A stretch of DNA of 64,000 nucleotides from Isoetes taiwanensis (lineage: Eukaryota > Streptophyta > Lycopodiopsida > Isoetales > Isoetaceae), in contig JAJEKV010000057.1 of assembly GCA_021234155.1 (NCBI GenBank), forward strand, positions 3,195,821-3,259,820, read 5' to 3'. The translations under genes and the position numbers were made by a program. Shown piece after piece: positions 23,481-34,475 of the stretch; the first letter of the stretch is position 1; each line of letters opens with the position of its first letter. The notes under the pieces were generated by a model. The model was not told the DNA's origin, did not search any database, and saw nothing but the letters and a program-made list of their open reading frames with translations.

Positions 23481-24059
23481 TATACAAAGTCTCTAGAATT
23501 TGACTTCCATTGCAGAAATATCTTCCAGATTAATTTCTTTTGATGAAATTCATCGAGAGAATTTGCCAAGTCTGTAGATAATAGTACGTTTGGAAGGTAT
23601 AAGACAAATTTCAATAGCATAAGAAGAAGATGTTGCATATATAAATGGAACATTAGTTTCCATTATAAAAAACCAAGTCCATAATGGTAACAAGATCAAC
23701 TAATAAATCTGTAAAACTTTGTGCCAATCATGTGTCTTCAATCCATTCAACTATCAGATTTCCAGATTTGGATGTTTACGGATCAACTCAATGTACTGAA
23801 AATGATGTTACTCAAAGTAAGCTGAAAAGATCTTAAACACAATTATTTCAATTCATATAAATAAATAGTATCTCCTCATAGGCTAGTTTGGCCTCCGCGG
23901 TCCTTCCCTCCTTCCTCAACTTCACTTCCAAAACGGCGTTCCTCGTCGCTTGGTGGTGTTGCCTTCCCCCTCCAACCATGCTTTAAACTATTTTGTAAAA
24001 TATAGTTTTGTCTTAATCCCTTTGCATTGTTTACACCAACAAGTGCCAACTTGTCTATA
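23481..24059. other. intergenic, nothing recognised
   Basis: AT-rich sequence with no coding or structural signal apart from a short GC-richer stretch near 23890-23970. Confidence 0.35.
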
Positions 24060-24480
24060 ATGCCTTAAGGGATCATCATAAAGCGCTGCCATATGTTTAC
24101 TTTGTGATGTGATCCCCATTGTTATGCACCTGTATGCACCATTGTTCCTGTACATTCCATCTGGTAAACCAGGCGGTTCGCTCCTCCGCCCAATAGGCTT
24201 TAAGGCATTGTGGGCCCATGAGCATTGTGTAGGGGAGGTTTTGAAGGCGTGAGTCCCCCATGCTTACCACTTTCTGGCAATATAGGACGTGACGCACCAG
24301 AGCAGCTCTTTGAAGAGGGTAGAAACTCGGTCTCCTGCAGAATTATTTGATAAGGGATTGTGGACTTGACTCCAAGTGCTCGGGTCAGAAAGGCTTTTTC
24401 TACCCATTCCAAGTCATCCCAAGTAGTAAGCGATATTATTGGTCCCCACACTTCCACTCCATATAGAAAAATGGCTCCAC
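24060..24480 (-). mobile_element. diverged relic of the 46-59 kb LINE family (ORF2 C-terminus)
   Basis: Minus-strand frames read VWGPIISLTTWDDLEWVEKA, FLTRALGVKSTIPYQIILQE, then HVLYCQKVVSMGDSRLQNLP and WAEERTAWFTRWNVQEQWC. These align with VEMWGPMVSLAA, MRALGVKPSVPYQILLQE, YFQKVANMGDTRLPHLAY and WKDKRAQWLARWNVDAHRC of the LINE array. The frames are broken. It is an older member of the same or a sister family and is less GC-rich than the array. Confidence 0.75.
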
Positions 24481-24639
24481 CAACATCTTGAATAAGTGCA
24501 ATTGGTGTGTCCAGTCGTGAAGCTATGCTTTATGACATCAAGAATCAAAGATCCAGCTCAAAGAGACACTGATGAGAACTGAGAGAGAGAACATAGTATA
24601 CATAGGAGAGACAGGAGTCAAACGTGGCCAAAGCCAAAG

Positions 24640-25185
24640 AAGGCATCTCTTTCTCAGGAATGATGGTTCATTTCATGTTGAATAAAACCATTCCATAAGC
24701 TATGGATAGAAAGAGGGAGATGGCGGAGAGCAGTAATTGAGAGAGAAAAGATTATGCGCATTAGGTTTGCAAGAAATAGAAGATGAGGGGCATGTCTGGA
24801 ACAGATGCCCAGCGTATAACAAAATAAGAATGGAATTGGAAGGAGTAGAATGGAATCAGAAAGTACATAAAGGGACAAGAGACAACAATAGCCATAGAGC
24901 AAATACTAGAAGGCCATGCATGGAGGAACAAAGAAAACAAGTCACCGCATAAAACAATAGATGGTACCGGCTCGGAGCATGTGTCATAAGATTGGTAAAT
25001 GATTTTTTTCCTGATACTTCCTGATACACTGGTCTTTCCATCGCATCCGCTACCTTTTGTGATTGCTTAAATAATCGCTAAATCAAACGTTTGTTATCTA
25101 GCTGGTGTTTAAAGCAATGCTCAAATCTTGGACAACATTCATGTTATGTAACCCGTTGGGTCGAACCTCAATAAAATTCACTCAA

Positions 25186-25218
<33 letters not shown>

Positions 25219-25225
25219 CGTTACT
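24640..25225 (+). mobile_element. LINE 3' fragment with zinc-type C-terminus and (TTAC)n tail
   Basis: The frame at 24737-24952 contains LCALGLQEIEDEGHVWNRCP and AYNKIR, the C-x-n-H-x4-C pattern found at the C-terminus of many LINE ORF2 proteins and parallel to VEDESHAFQSC in the LINE array. Downstream, AATAAAATTCACTCAATTAC runs into about eight TTAC repeats at about 25186-25218, a simple-repeat tail typical of some LINE clades. The first cysteine pair of the zinc motif is degraded. It is 5'-truncated. Confidence 0.6.
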
Positions 25226-25689
25226 TAAAAACAATATGTTAGAAAAGGACATTTTCCTTTTCTCCAAGATCTTGCGATTTATTGCACAACAAGCTATGGC
25301 CATCATGATTCACAAAGCTCTTGACATTTAAGTCGCATATCAATCTATGTCCAACATGATTATTCTAGAAAAGCTCTTGAGCTTTAAGATGCACAACAAG
25401 CTGAACTACGAAGTAAAGGTGATGAACCACGATTTCGTTAATTGGAAATTATTCCACATTTCATTTATTTGAAAATGGTATAAAAATGCATCTTTCACAC
25501 ATGATTTTATGGTTCTTTTGGGTAAAGGATAGGATTTTAAGGCTTCAGTTTTTAAAGAATCTGGTTTAAGATCGATCAAAACATTAAAATATGAACATAA
25601 AATATGGATTAATTTTATGAAAATTCTGCAGATATATAGTATAAAAATGGTCTATTTACATGAACTTTAGTTGTATAGAAATTAAGATT
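25226..25689. other. intergenic, nothing recognised
   Basis: AT-rich sequence with a weak duplicated phrase (CACAACAAGCT near 25286 and 25393). Confidence 0.35.
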
Positions 25690-26099
25690 CTAACATTTCA
25701 GACCAATATACTAGGTCCAATTCAAGGTCTATGTCCAATTGGAGGTGGCATGGCAAGGATAGCATACTCTTCTTTGCCACATCTCTTGCGAGGGTTAATG
25801 CAAGATCTTAAATTTTCATTGTACAAATTGGATGCCACATGGCAAGAATAGCCTTTCAGATTCATGTTGTAAAAAAATGAAGATTTTAACATTTCAGATC
25901 AATATACTGAGTCCAATTGGATGTCATATGACAAGAATAATAGACCGTTCTCTGCCACATCTCGTTCTTAGCGCGACAAGGTAAAATACGAAAAGAAAAA
26001 ATATTCTTTTTGAAAAAAAAAGAAAAAAAATGGAAAAAAAGAAATCCCCCCTCCCTATCGCACTAAGCGCGGGATGTGGCAGAGAAGGGTCTATTATTC
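25690..26099. repeat. direct repeat followed by a 165-bp inverted repeat
   Basis: A block with AACATTTCAGACCAATATAC (25693) recurs as AACATTTCAGATCAATATAC (25889). The second copy leads into an inverted repeat: the arm at 25935-25977 pairs with the arm at 26057-26099 (37 of 43 bases complementary), around an A-rich loop. The hairpin could be a MITE; no target duplication was found. Confidence 0.7.
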
Positions 26100-27480
26100 A
26101 CTTTTGGCTTCTTCTCATTTCTCCATATAATCTAGAAGCAGATAATCAAAAGCATTCCAAGAGTATTATACAGGAACTTTTCGCAAAATGAACTGATTTG
26201 ACAATATCCATTTCTCAATTTCAAGCCTGAAAGCACCCATGTTATCCATTATAGTTAAGAATTTCTAGATAGATGAAGAAAAGAGGTAATTTTCTTACCT
26301 CAATTTGCAAGGAGCTGAAGAACTTTGATTTCTCTTGCTCGCTGTTATTGGAGACATAGATTTTTATAATAGCAACTGCCAACTAATGTTCAAGAATTAC
26401 ATATGCGCTCCAACTTTTGCAACTTGGGCACCCAAATGTGTGTAGTGGGAGGTCTCATGGAGATTAGGACTTGTCCTAGAGATGGAAGGACTTGGGCTTG
26501 GATGTGATTCTCGTATAAACAAATGATTCTTATGTATGTATTTCTGCCTAAGTTAGCATATATCCGCTTGGCCCTAGATTCTACGATTTGGAAGTCCAAG
26601 GCCCTAAGTTGATATGCCAATATCTGCTTGGCCCTAGATTCTACGACTTGGAAGTCCAAGGCCCTGAAAGCCATATTTGGTCCATTTTCCATATTAAAAA
26701 ACCAACACGAAATATCACATGTGCTCTTGGGCGTGTAGCCCTAGCATATATTTGGTCCATTTTTCACGCCAAAAAATAGACACAAGATATCACATGTTAT
26801 TGCTTGGTAGGTTTCGGTTTGGTAAGAAGAGTCATATATGAACTCAAAAGTTACTAGCCTTTGGCCCTAAGAAGCTCGACCAAATCTTCAACTTGCTATG
26901 TCTCAAATATGTGCCCTTACCCAATGGGCATGTTCATTGGGTTTTTATGATTTTTCACATCTAATATCTAGAAGCAAAAGAGTTAACATATCTAATATCT
27001 AGAACAAGGGTCATTTTTAAGGGGTTCCTCCACAGAATTTCTGATTAAAATTGTTAAAATTCGATATGATAAAGTAGATTCCGGAAAGCCTTGGTCGAAA
27101 TTTTATAAAAAATAATGTAAAATTGGCAAATTGGAGGTTTGTTCTCTTGGTTCAGGAAATTCCCCGAAACCCTTGTACGTGTAAATCTGAAAATTCACAC
27201 TAGGGCTGCTAAAAATAGTGATTTCTCTGATTACTTCCGGCAGGAATTGAGTGGGAGCATAGAGGTGGTAGGCTGGCTAGATCCAGCAGGAAATTTGACT
27301 TTTATGCTTAAAAAAATTCCCCCACCAAGTTTGTTCTTATCAATCCTCTAATATAAATCAAAATTGCATTTTTGCTAGTTAGGTAATGCACAATCTAAAT
27401 TGGAGAGCTGTCTAGAACCAAAAGAGTTCACACACATTTTTGGGCCACCGGGTATGACTTCCGATCCGATGGAAGGATCT
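26100..27480. other. intergenic, 60-bp tandem duplication at 26561-26665
   Basis: GCTTGGCCCTAGATTCTACG and the following GGAAGTCCAAGGCCCT are repeated with a 60-bp offset (26561 and 26621). A second pair, ATTTGGTCCATTTT, occurs at 26675 and 26750. No gene is seen. Confidence 0.5.
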
Positions 27481-27487
27481 GGATTGC

Positions 27488-27493
27488 CACGTG
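27488..27493 (+). promoter_or_regulatory. G-box (CACGTG) upstream of the Aha1/Hch1-type gene
   Basis: A perfect CACGTG within GCCACGTGGG, about 265 bases before the start codon at 27757. G-boxes bind bZIP and bHLH factors in plants; use here is inferred from position only. Confidence 0.4.
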
Positions 27494-27756
27494 GGCATCT
27501 ATTTTCCCATTTAAGAAGGCTGCGTTTTCTCCTCTTCGGTTCTTAGTCAATCCTCCATTCTGTTCCATTGTGTTCGTTTCTTCTCCAGATTTTTTCTTCT
27601 CTGCTTTGAGGTTTGCTACGGCGACTTGCATTGTGGGCAGAATTTGAAGGGGAAAAACGACCGTTTTCTCTTGACCTAATTTATGAAATTGAACAAGGTG
27701 CGATGATTCAGCAGCTTCCTTAATTCCTCGTCTGTTATCCAGAATCCAGATCAGTC

Positions 27757-30177
27757 ATGGAGTGTGCGGAGCCCGAAAAGGAGCTTCAACGGAAGGATTC
27801 TTCTTACAGGTACTGGGTAAGGCAGGATACTCAGGAGGCAGCTCCAGCTCCAATTCCTCGTAAGATCTCAAACGATGACCTTGCAGCCAATGCGCAACAA
27901 CAAACCCATCTTGGCTCAGCATGGAATCAGGTTTGCCATATTTTATTAGTGGACTTGAAGGAGCTGAGTTACTGTTATTGTAGGTTAGTTGTTATTTTGT
28001 ATAGGACTTGCAGAAATGCCTCCAGTATTAATGCTCGTTAGCAAGCATTTGTCTCTATTAAGTAGTAAGTATTGGTTTGTTGGTTTTTAGGCTGGAACAT
28101 GGGAGGAAAGGAGTCTGAATGCATGGGCACTAAAGAGAGTAAAGGTATTGATCTGTATTTGAACACCTGCTATTCTATATTTTAATTATGTGCAGTATAG
28201 GTTGCGTAATAGTTCGTACAGACAAAACTAATTCATGCTGACTAGCAAGATTCAGTTGGCACATGGTGGAAATATATTAGAAACTGTACGGCAAGATTCA
28301 AGTAACCAACAGTTTCGATTTGATTTACAAAAGCTCACTCAAGATACTCATAGAAATAACTTGTAGCTGACAACATGCTGTACGGCAAGATCCAAGTAGT
28401 TACAGTTTCTATACGATTTAATTACTCACTTAAGATACAGTGAGTCGTAGAAATAAGTTTTAGCTGACAGCATAACTTAAGTATGAAAACTAAATTGAAG
28501 ACTACGTTCAGTTGATTCTGTAGTTGCAGTGAGGAATAAGGAAAATATGCTGCATAAGTTCAATATCCTGCAGCATATGAAACTCGGTCAGCTTGATGTG
28601 GGCAGGATTTCAGTGTCACCATCTTAGCTTCACTCGCACCCTCACATCTATTTTCCTCATGTTCCTCTTCCTCGTCCATGATGTCTTCATCAGCATCCGC
28701 ATATGCAGCACTACTGTCACTATCCAATTGATGGGATGTGACTGCCACTGCAGAATTATAAGTGGCTCTAGACCGTGTGGTCCTCAATCAGCATCCAGAC
28801 ATTTATTGTATAACTGAATGGCATGTTACTCAAGCACTAAAATCACTTCAATGGATTATGAAATTGCTTTGAAGAGGAAAATATGTTGCATAAAGCATTT
28901 TTAACTTTGCTGCAGCATATGAAACGCAAGTCAGTTAATGTGGGCAGGATTTCAGTGTCCCCATCTTCAGCATCACTCACATCATTTTCTTCATGTTCCT
29001 CTTCCTCCCCGCGATGTCTTCATCATCTAAGGCACTACTATAACTTTCCAATCGATGGGATATGACTCTCAAAGTAGAATTATAACCTCAAATTAGCATC
29101 CACACGTCCATTGTATAACTGAATGAGAGCTTGTAATTTAAGCAGTAAAAGCCACATCCTAGACTTGCATTGAAGAATTAGGAAAATATGTTGCATAAAA
29201 CAGTTTGAACTTTGCCGCAGCATAGGAAACGACTCAGTTTGACGTGGGCAGGATTTGAGTGTGTATCATTCCCATCTTCATCTGCACTCTCATCCTCGCA
29301 TTCTATTTTCCACATGTTCATCTTTGTGCGCTACAATGTCTTCCTCATCATCTGCATATGGGGCATCACTGTCAATTGTCCAACCAATGGGATGTGACTG
29401 CCACTGCAGAATTATAAGTGTCTATAAACTGTGTGGTCTTCAAATCAGCATCCAGACATTCATTGTATAACTGAATGGCAGAACTGGTAACCAGAAAGAT
29501 TATTCTATCTATTCGTGACAAGTGTTTTTTGGCTTGCATGTGACAGGAACTTCTTGGGTCTGTTGGTTCTATTAAATTTTCAGAAGGATCTGCTTTTGTG
29601 ACCAAGGTTTCCAGCTGCAAGGGGGACGTACGTATTGAATCACCTTGCCCCTTTATTTTAAATCTATCTGTTCACTGTTTGTTTGATTTCATGATGTTTA
29701 GGTTAGCTTATGTTTCTTAAATTCTGTGTGGAACTTGAGCAAGTATGAAGTTTTATTTCAGGCAACAATGGTAACCGTACGGAATAAGAAGCGTGTAGGA
29801 TATTCATTCGACATTAGTGTAAAGTTTGAAGGTAAAAAGTGTATAATGATCCCTTTATTGTGCACAGTTTGCTCTAAATATTTATTTGCTGCACAGGAGA
29901 ACTATTGGCAGAAGAGTCAAAAAAGGTACAAGGTACCCTGAGGTTGCCAGATGCTTCTTTTGGGGAATTAGATGATTTACAGGTACCATATTTTGAATTA
30001 AGCTCATAAATTTGGTATTAGCATCTCATACTTCATATACAGATGGAAGTTGAATTGAGCAAGGACGAGGATGTGCTTGAGAGCGATAAAAGTCACATTT
30101 CTGAAGCCTTAAAAGCATTCCTACCATTGTTTCAAGAAAAGTTGCGAGAGTTCGAATTGGAGTTGAAGGCAAGATGA
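27757..30177 (+). CDS. Aha1/Hch1-type activator of Hsp90 ATPase, N-terminal-domain protein (six exons)
   Basis: Exons 27757-27930, 28091-28144, 29547-29627, 29762-29831, 29897-29982 and 30043-30177 join in frame to a 199-residue protein ending TGA; every intron is GT-AG. Signature segments are SSYRYWVRQDTQEAAPAPIP, HLGSAWNQ then AGTWEERSLNAWALKRVK, VTVRNKKRVGYSFDI and DASFGELDDLQ. The AWN-x-AGTWEE-x-x-L-x-x-WA run is diagnostic of the Aha1 N-terminal domain, which binds the middle segment of Hsp90 and stimulates its ATPase in the cytosol. The C-terminal Bet v 1-like Aha1 domain is absent, so it resembles the short plant form and yeast Hch1. A lysine/glutamate-rich helix closes the protein. 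The frame is intact, so it is probably functional. Intron 2 is long (1.4 kb) because of a threefold repeat. Confidence 0.93.
28530..29480. repeat. three tandem copies of a 300-340 bp unit inside intron 2
   Basis: Copies start near 28530, 28871 and 29172. Each contains GGAAAATATG-TGCATAA, CAGCATA-GAAAC, GTGGGCAGGATTT-AGTG, CACTGCAGAATTATAA (altered in copy 2) and TTGTATAACTGAATG. On the minus strand copies 1 and 3 encode related stretches (TYNSAVAVTSHQLDSDSSAA; TYNSAVAVTSHWLDN) followed by acidic runs, so the unit may come from a captured coding exon. Copies differ by substitutions and indels, so the triplication is not recent. Confidence 0.85.
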
Positions 30178-30528
30178 GAGTACATTGCATGGAGACTAAG
30201 CAGACCTTATTTGACATGATGTGGTGTCATTTTGCCTACTTGTCATGATGCATAATTAATTTTTGTTACTGTAAAATTGGTCTTCTTTACCAAATGCAAG
30301 TCAGATTGATTTGTGGTAACTGAAGTTAATAACTATTTTTGTGATTGGAGAATCCAATCATAATTCAGTGTTCCATTTCATGCCTATTCTGGATGGATGT
30401 GCTGCTCCTTGGTTCTATCTTGGCACGGCTTCATTTGGTATTTTTTAGTTTCCCCTTATATTATATGGCTATGTTTCTGCCTGAATTCATAGTGTTGTAG
30501 ATGGAAGTGTGATACCATATGCTGATTG

Positions 30529-30845
30529 AAAATGCAACTTTGACAACACAATCATTGCAGTCTGAGAAATTTCGTACAAGTGCAAGTTTTGTCGATCAGT
30601 GCTATTTTTAGGACATGGTGTTTGCTTTTTGGTGTGGTCTTGCTCGACCAAGAAATTTGGTCGTGAATCGTTATTGGCAGTGCAACTTTGACAGCACAAT
30701 CATTGCAGTCCGAGAATTTTCGTATTGTGGTTTTAACAGTGCAAGTATTGTCGATCAGTGCTATTTTTAGGACACGTGTCTGGTTTTTTTGGTGAAATCT
30801 TGCTCGATCAAGAAATTTTGGCGTGAATCGTTTTTTTTATTCTCA
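30529..30845. repeat. 148-bp tandem duplication
   Basis: GCAACTTTGACAACACAATC (30533) recurs as GCAACTTTGACAGCACAATC (30681), followed in both copies by CATTGCAGTC, GTCGATCAGTGCTATTTTTA, GGACA and GTGAATCGTT. It lies in the 3' flank of the Aha1/Hch1-type gene. Confidence 0.85.
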
Positions 30846-30901
30846 GCATTGGCAGTGGTTCCAAGGCATAACATCATTTGTATGTTAACAATTTCTTTTT
30901 G

Positions 30902-31114
30902 GGAAAATTGTAAAAGTACCTCCTATATATATTTTGGGGTATTTATCAAAATACCTCTAATTTCTCAAAAATTATCAAAATACCCTTCTCCAGTCCATGG
31001 TAGCAACAATCAGCAATAGTTGCATGCAATGAGGAATCCCGCTGGTAATTTCTGAACAATTAGCAGTATTTTGATAAATACCTCCAAATATGTAGGTGTT
31101 ATTACAAATTTTCC
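30902..31114. mobile_element. MITE-like inverted repeat, 213 bp
   Basis: The left end GGAAAATTGTAAAAGTACC and the right end ...GTTATTACAAATTTTCC form inverted arms of about 50 bases that include GGTATTTATCAAAATAC on both sides. Flanks are T-rich (TTTCTTTTTG and ATTCTTTTTTT), so a target duplication cannot be fixed. Similar GGAAAATTT/AAATTTTCC sequence also occurs near 34250. Confidence 0.6.
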
Positions 31115-32649
31115 ATTCTTTTTTTCTCTTTTGGTGTATACACTCCTGTCTCCACATTATAAATGGTTTACCTAGACGTTATAAATGATTTGCTTTAAAC
31201 TATTGTAGGATGCCAATGCTATTTTTAGGTGAGATACTTACCTTATCGACTCTTGCGTGTAAAGTGAGTCTCCGTCAGATCCATAAGGCAACTAAACTAG
31301 TACAATAATTCATGATTAGACATCCTAGTCCTAGGTTATGAAAGTTCTGTTGATTTTATGAACTTAATAAGGTCAATGGTAAATTAACAAAGTTTAAATT
31401 GAAACGCACTTATTTGTTCCAAACGCACTTCAAAAAGAATCTTTGAAAGATTCCCTAAAATTCCCTAAAAAAGGTCCATTTTGAAGGTCTGTTCGTGACA
31501 ATTGTGACAACTTGGGTAATTTAGGTACCCTTTTTGAGGGTTTGATTGAATATAGCTTCCATGCAAAAAATATTTAATAGCCCTTTTCAGCCCCCTAGCT
31601 TTGAATAAGAAATGGTTACTTATTTGAAGACTAAAAAAAATAGGCAATGAAAAAACATAGAGTGATAAAGAAGTGTTGTATTCAAAGCTTCTGAATTTTT
31701 ACAAAATTATGAACAAAATTATCAAAAATATAGCACACTTTGACATAGCCTCATAACCCGTACTTTCTCTTGTTTACACGTTTGTCTTATCGGACGAACT
31801 TACATTTTGTAGCAATATCAGGATGCATGTCATCCTATGACTCGTTCAGTCCTTGATCATTAGAGCTTTCATCCTCACCCTCACCCTCACCCTCACTCCC
31901 AAAATTGGATGCTCGAACGATCTTCTTCGTCACTGTCTACCAGTGAGTCTTCGTCATCATCTTTTTTGACAAATTTTTTGGGTGCTTTATCTAATCCACA
32001 TGCCGACCTTATTCATTAGAGGAAATTTGAGATCTCATTTCATCCCCATAAGAATCCTCCAATGGAATGGCTACCCTCTATTAACTGCAATTAATGCAGC
32101 ACCAATAACTTCATTGCTGTCGTTTTCCCCCCATAACTTTTGATCCACTTGTCAAAATGTTGCGGCGTTTGTTGCATTAGATGCAGAATAAAAAGATCTT
32201 TCCAATGATATATGGTTATGATCTATTTCAATATGGTCATATGCGTTTACCTTATAAAAATATGATTTTTTGCTTATTTCTTATATATTTATATCGTAAA
32301 AGATATATGAATGGGTTATCACTAGATAGATCTTGTGAAGACGAACCCATTGCTACAAAAAGTTTTTGAATCGGAGTTCTGGATCAAAAGTTATAATGAA
32401 AAAATGATACTACAGAAGTTAGTTGCAGGTGCATTAATTACAGGCTGCCACATAATACTGGAATGAGATATACTGGAGCTCTTCTCTTATTGGACAGTTT
32501 AAAAAGCTGACATGGCATTTTAAGCATCCCTTAATGGGACAAAATGTGATCTCATTTTTCCTCTAATGAAAGTTTGAGTCACTGCACGTAACTTGTTAGC
32601 AGCAGTTAGAATAAAGTCATATGCAAGCACCTTTACTTCAGCTAGGTCT
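31115..32649. other. intergenic / 5' flank of the ParB-like gene
   Basis: AT-rich. A CACCCT run at about 31875-31903 and a short acidic minus-strand frame near 31860-31990 are the only patterns. GATCCA/TGGATCAAAAGTTAT phrases near 32140 and 32375 form a weak inverted pair. No firm gene is seen. Confidence 0.35.
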
Positions 32650-33846
32650 ATGGTACCAGTGTTTGCTCCCACTGATGCATACCTGTACCTATGTAACAAG
32701 ACAGGAAGGGGGAAGTTCAAGGCTGACGATTACTATCCTGCCAGAGAGATGGTCAGCTTGACTGTCACAGAAAACGATGGTCATGTGGAGTATTACATGA
32801 ACAGCCAAATGTTTCGAATTAGCATGTGCAAGCCAAAAGATGTATATGAGTACATCTCAAAAAATAACAAACTTTGCTACGTAAGTGTAAACTATTTTTT
32901 TGTTCGTAACGTCTGTTCTGTATAAATTTATACCGTCAGCGGACTGACCAAATACTCTTAACTACAGGACATTGTAGACATCTTGGCTTCAGTTACTCTG
33001 TGTAACTAAAGTGTTATAGTGAAAGGCTCGTGGTACCCTCGTATTAAGGAGGATGCGAAGAAAGAGAGCGAGCCGAGGAGGAGGAGGAGGAGGAGGAGGA
33101 GGTGGTGGTGGTGGTGGTGGTGGTGGTGGTGGTGGTGGTGGTGAAAGGGAAGATAAAGTGAAGTCGCAGACTGTAAAGAAGTCAAGGTCCACAAAAGCCT
33201 TGACCATCGAAGAGTCTGCAGAAGCACTTCAGAAGGCAGTTGGTGCAGACATAGTTTGAAACCCTCCGACAGCACGATTAAGCGGCGGCCAAAAAATGAA
33301 GACGGGATGCGGGTGCTCAGGTTAGGAAGTTGTACGCTGCGCATACTAAAGCAGAGAGTGCGACGAAATCCACATGGGCATGTGTCGCCTCTTGTTGTGA
33401 TGGTGGACAGAATGCAAGTCCAGGAGCTAAGGCACTATAGGATGGCAGACTTCAAGGACTATACATATTATGTTCTCGGTGGCACTCACAGCTACAGGGC
33501 AAGGAAAGAGTTATCCAAAGAAGAAAGCAGAAACGAGGTTTGGAAGAGTGTGGAGGCCCATATTTACGTAGGGTTGACAGACGAAGAGGCAAAAGTCATT
33601 GTAGTGAGCCACAACCTTGACAATGACTTCAGATTGAAGATGAGCCTTATAGACAAGATCCGCTTCATGCACAGAGAATATGTTGAGTTCAAACAAACGT
33701 ATGGAAAGGACTTCAAGAAGCAGAAGAACAAGCTCCAAGAACTTCATGAGGCCTGTGTGATAGAATGTTGCCTGAGCTACGACTCTGACAAGAAGCCCCA
33801 CATGGCAGTTAAGCAGTACGACAACTACTTTTATATTGAACGTTGA
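32650..33846 (+). pseudogene. ParB/sulfiredoxin-fold-like domain gene, probably broken
   Basis: Exon 1 (ATG 32650 to 32880) ends at a perfect GTAAGT donor. Its protein reads FAPTDAYLYLCNKTGRGKFK and ADDYYPAREMVSLTVTENDG. A second segment from the acceptor at 32967 stays open only to TAA at 33007. The 33053-33259 frame passes a GGA/GGT run and continues EREDKVKSQTVKKSRSTKAL. The 33256-33846 frame, shifted by one, holds the recognisable domain: VSPLVVMVDRMQVQELRHYR, YYVLGGTHSYRARKELSKEE, YVGLTDEEAKVIVVSHNLDN. The G-G-x-H-x-x-R-A box followed by a D-E-E-A helix and an N-x-D/N loop is the arrangement of the ParB/Srx-like nucleotide-binding domain. Frame shifts at the triplet run and near 33258 suggest decay, unless unseen introns mend them. 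Its function is unknown. Confidence 0.55.
33075..33143 (+). repeat. (GGA)n(GGT)n trinucleotide run in coding context
   Basis: GAG/GGA repeats from about 33075 to 33100 pass into about 14 GGT repeats ending at 33143. In one frame they encode polyglycine, in the others Arg/Trp or Glu/Val. The reading frame before the run (WYPRIKEDAKKESE) is offset by one from the frame after it. Confidence 0.95.
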
Positions 33847-34006
33847 AGATAATGAAATGCTACCTTCTACAACACGTCATCCACCTGGCAGGCCTAAAAG
33901 GAAACAAGATAGGATAGAAGACAGGGATAGAGAAAAGCGTATATACAAGTGCACACATTGTGTTGATGGTGGCCATAATGAACGCAGTTGCAGAAATCCT
34001 ATTTGA
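33842..34006 (+). pseudogene. MULE transposase C-terminal tail with CCHC zinc knuckle
   Basis: The frame NVEDNEMLPSTTRHPPGRPK leads to KCTHCVDGGHNERSC and a TGA at 34004. P-P-G-R-P-K followed by a C-x2-C-x4-H-x4-C knuckle is the standard C-terminus of plant MuDR-type transposases. The frame overlaps the end of the ParB-like frame in another phase. No DDE catalytic domain is present upstream, so only the tail remains, or the ParB-like segment replaced the rest. Confidence 0.75.
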
Positions 34007-34356
34007 TATTTCCATTGCATGCTTTGTCTTAATGTGATGTACCAAAATTTATTTTCCAGATTGTTGTGATCTGTAAAAAACACTTCTCTGTGTAAAGAAT
34101 GATCATCTACTGTGAAAACATGATTTTTTGTAATTTATAAAATACAAGGGCTATTTGAAAAAAATACTTAAGAATTAAGGGCATTTTGGGAATTTAAAAA
34201 ATACAAAGGGCTTTTTAGGAATTAAGTCAACATTTAATGTTATTTTTGGTAAATTTTCCTATTTCCTTAGATACCAAGACCACTACACTAAACTGGATAA
34301 GCCACCGTCTTAGTGCTTGTCCTCTGCTTGGGTGGCGTTATAACTACAATAAATGT

Positions 34357-34475
34357 ATGGGGAAAGGAAATGGGGTCCCCTTTTTCGGTTCAGCCGGTGG
34401 GGTCCCGCGACCGGTGACAGCGGAGAGCGGGTCACCGACTGAACCGGAAAAGGGGAACCCATTTCTTTTCCCCAT
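34357..34475. repeat. GC-rich 119-bp hairpin
   Basis: Arms of 43 bases at 34357-34399 and 34433-34475 are complementary at 39 positions, starting ATGGGGAAAGGAAATGGGGT on the left and ending TTCTTTTCCCCAT on the right. The loop is 33 bases. It stands out from the AT-rich surroundings. No target duplication was seen. Confidence 0.85.

Noticed and set aside
27139-27351. 70-residue open frame
   Set aside because: No motif, no upstream promoter signals and no similarity I recognise; probably chance.
32180-32380. AT-rich stretch that could be an organelle DNA insert
   Set aside because: No recognisable organelle gene and no clear borders.
30902-34259. idea that GGAAAATT at 30902 and AATTTTCC near 34250 bound one large MULE holding the ParB-like gene
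   Set aside because: The inverted match is short, no target duplication is visible, and 30902-31114 already forms a complete small inverted-repeat element by itself.
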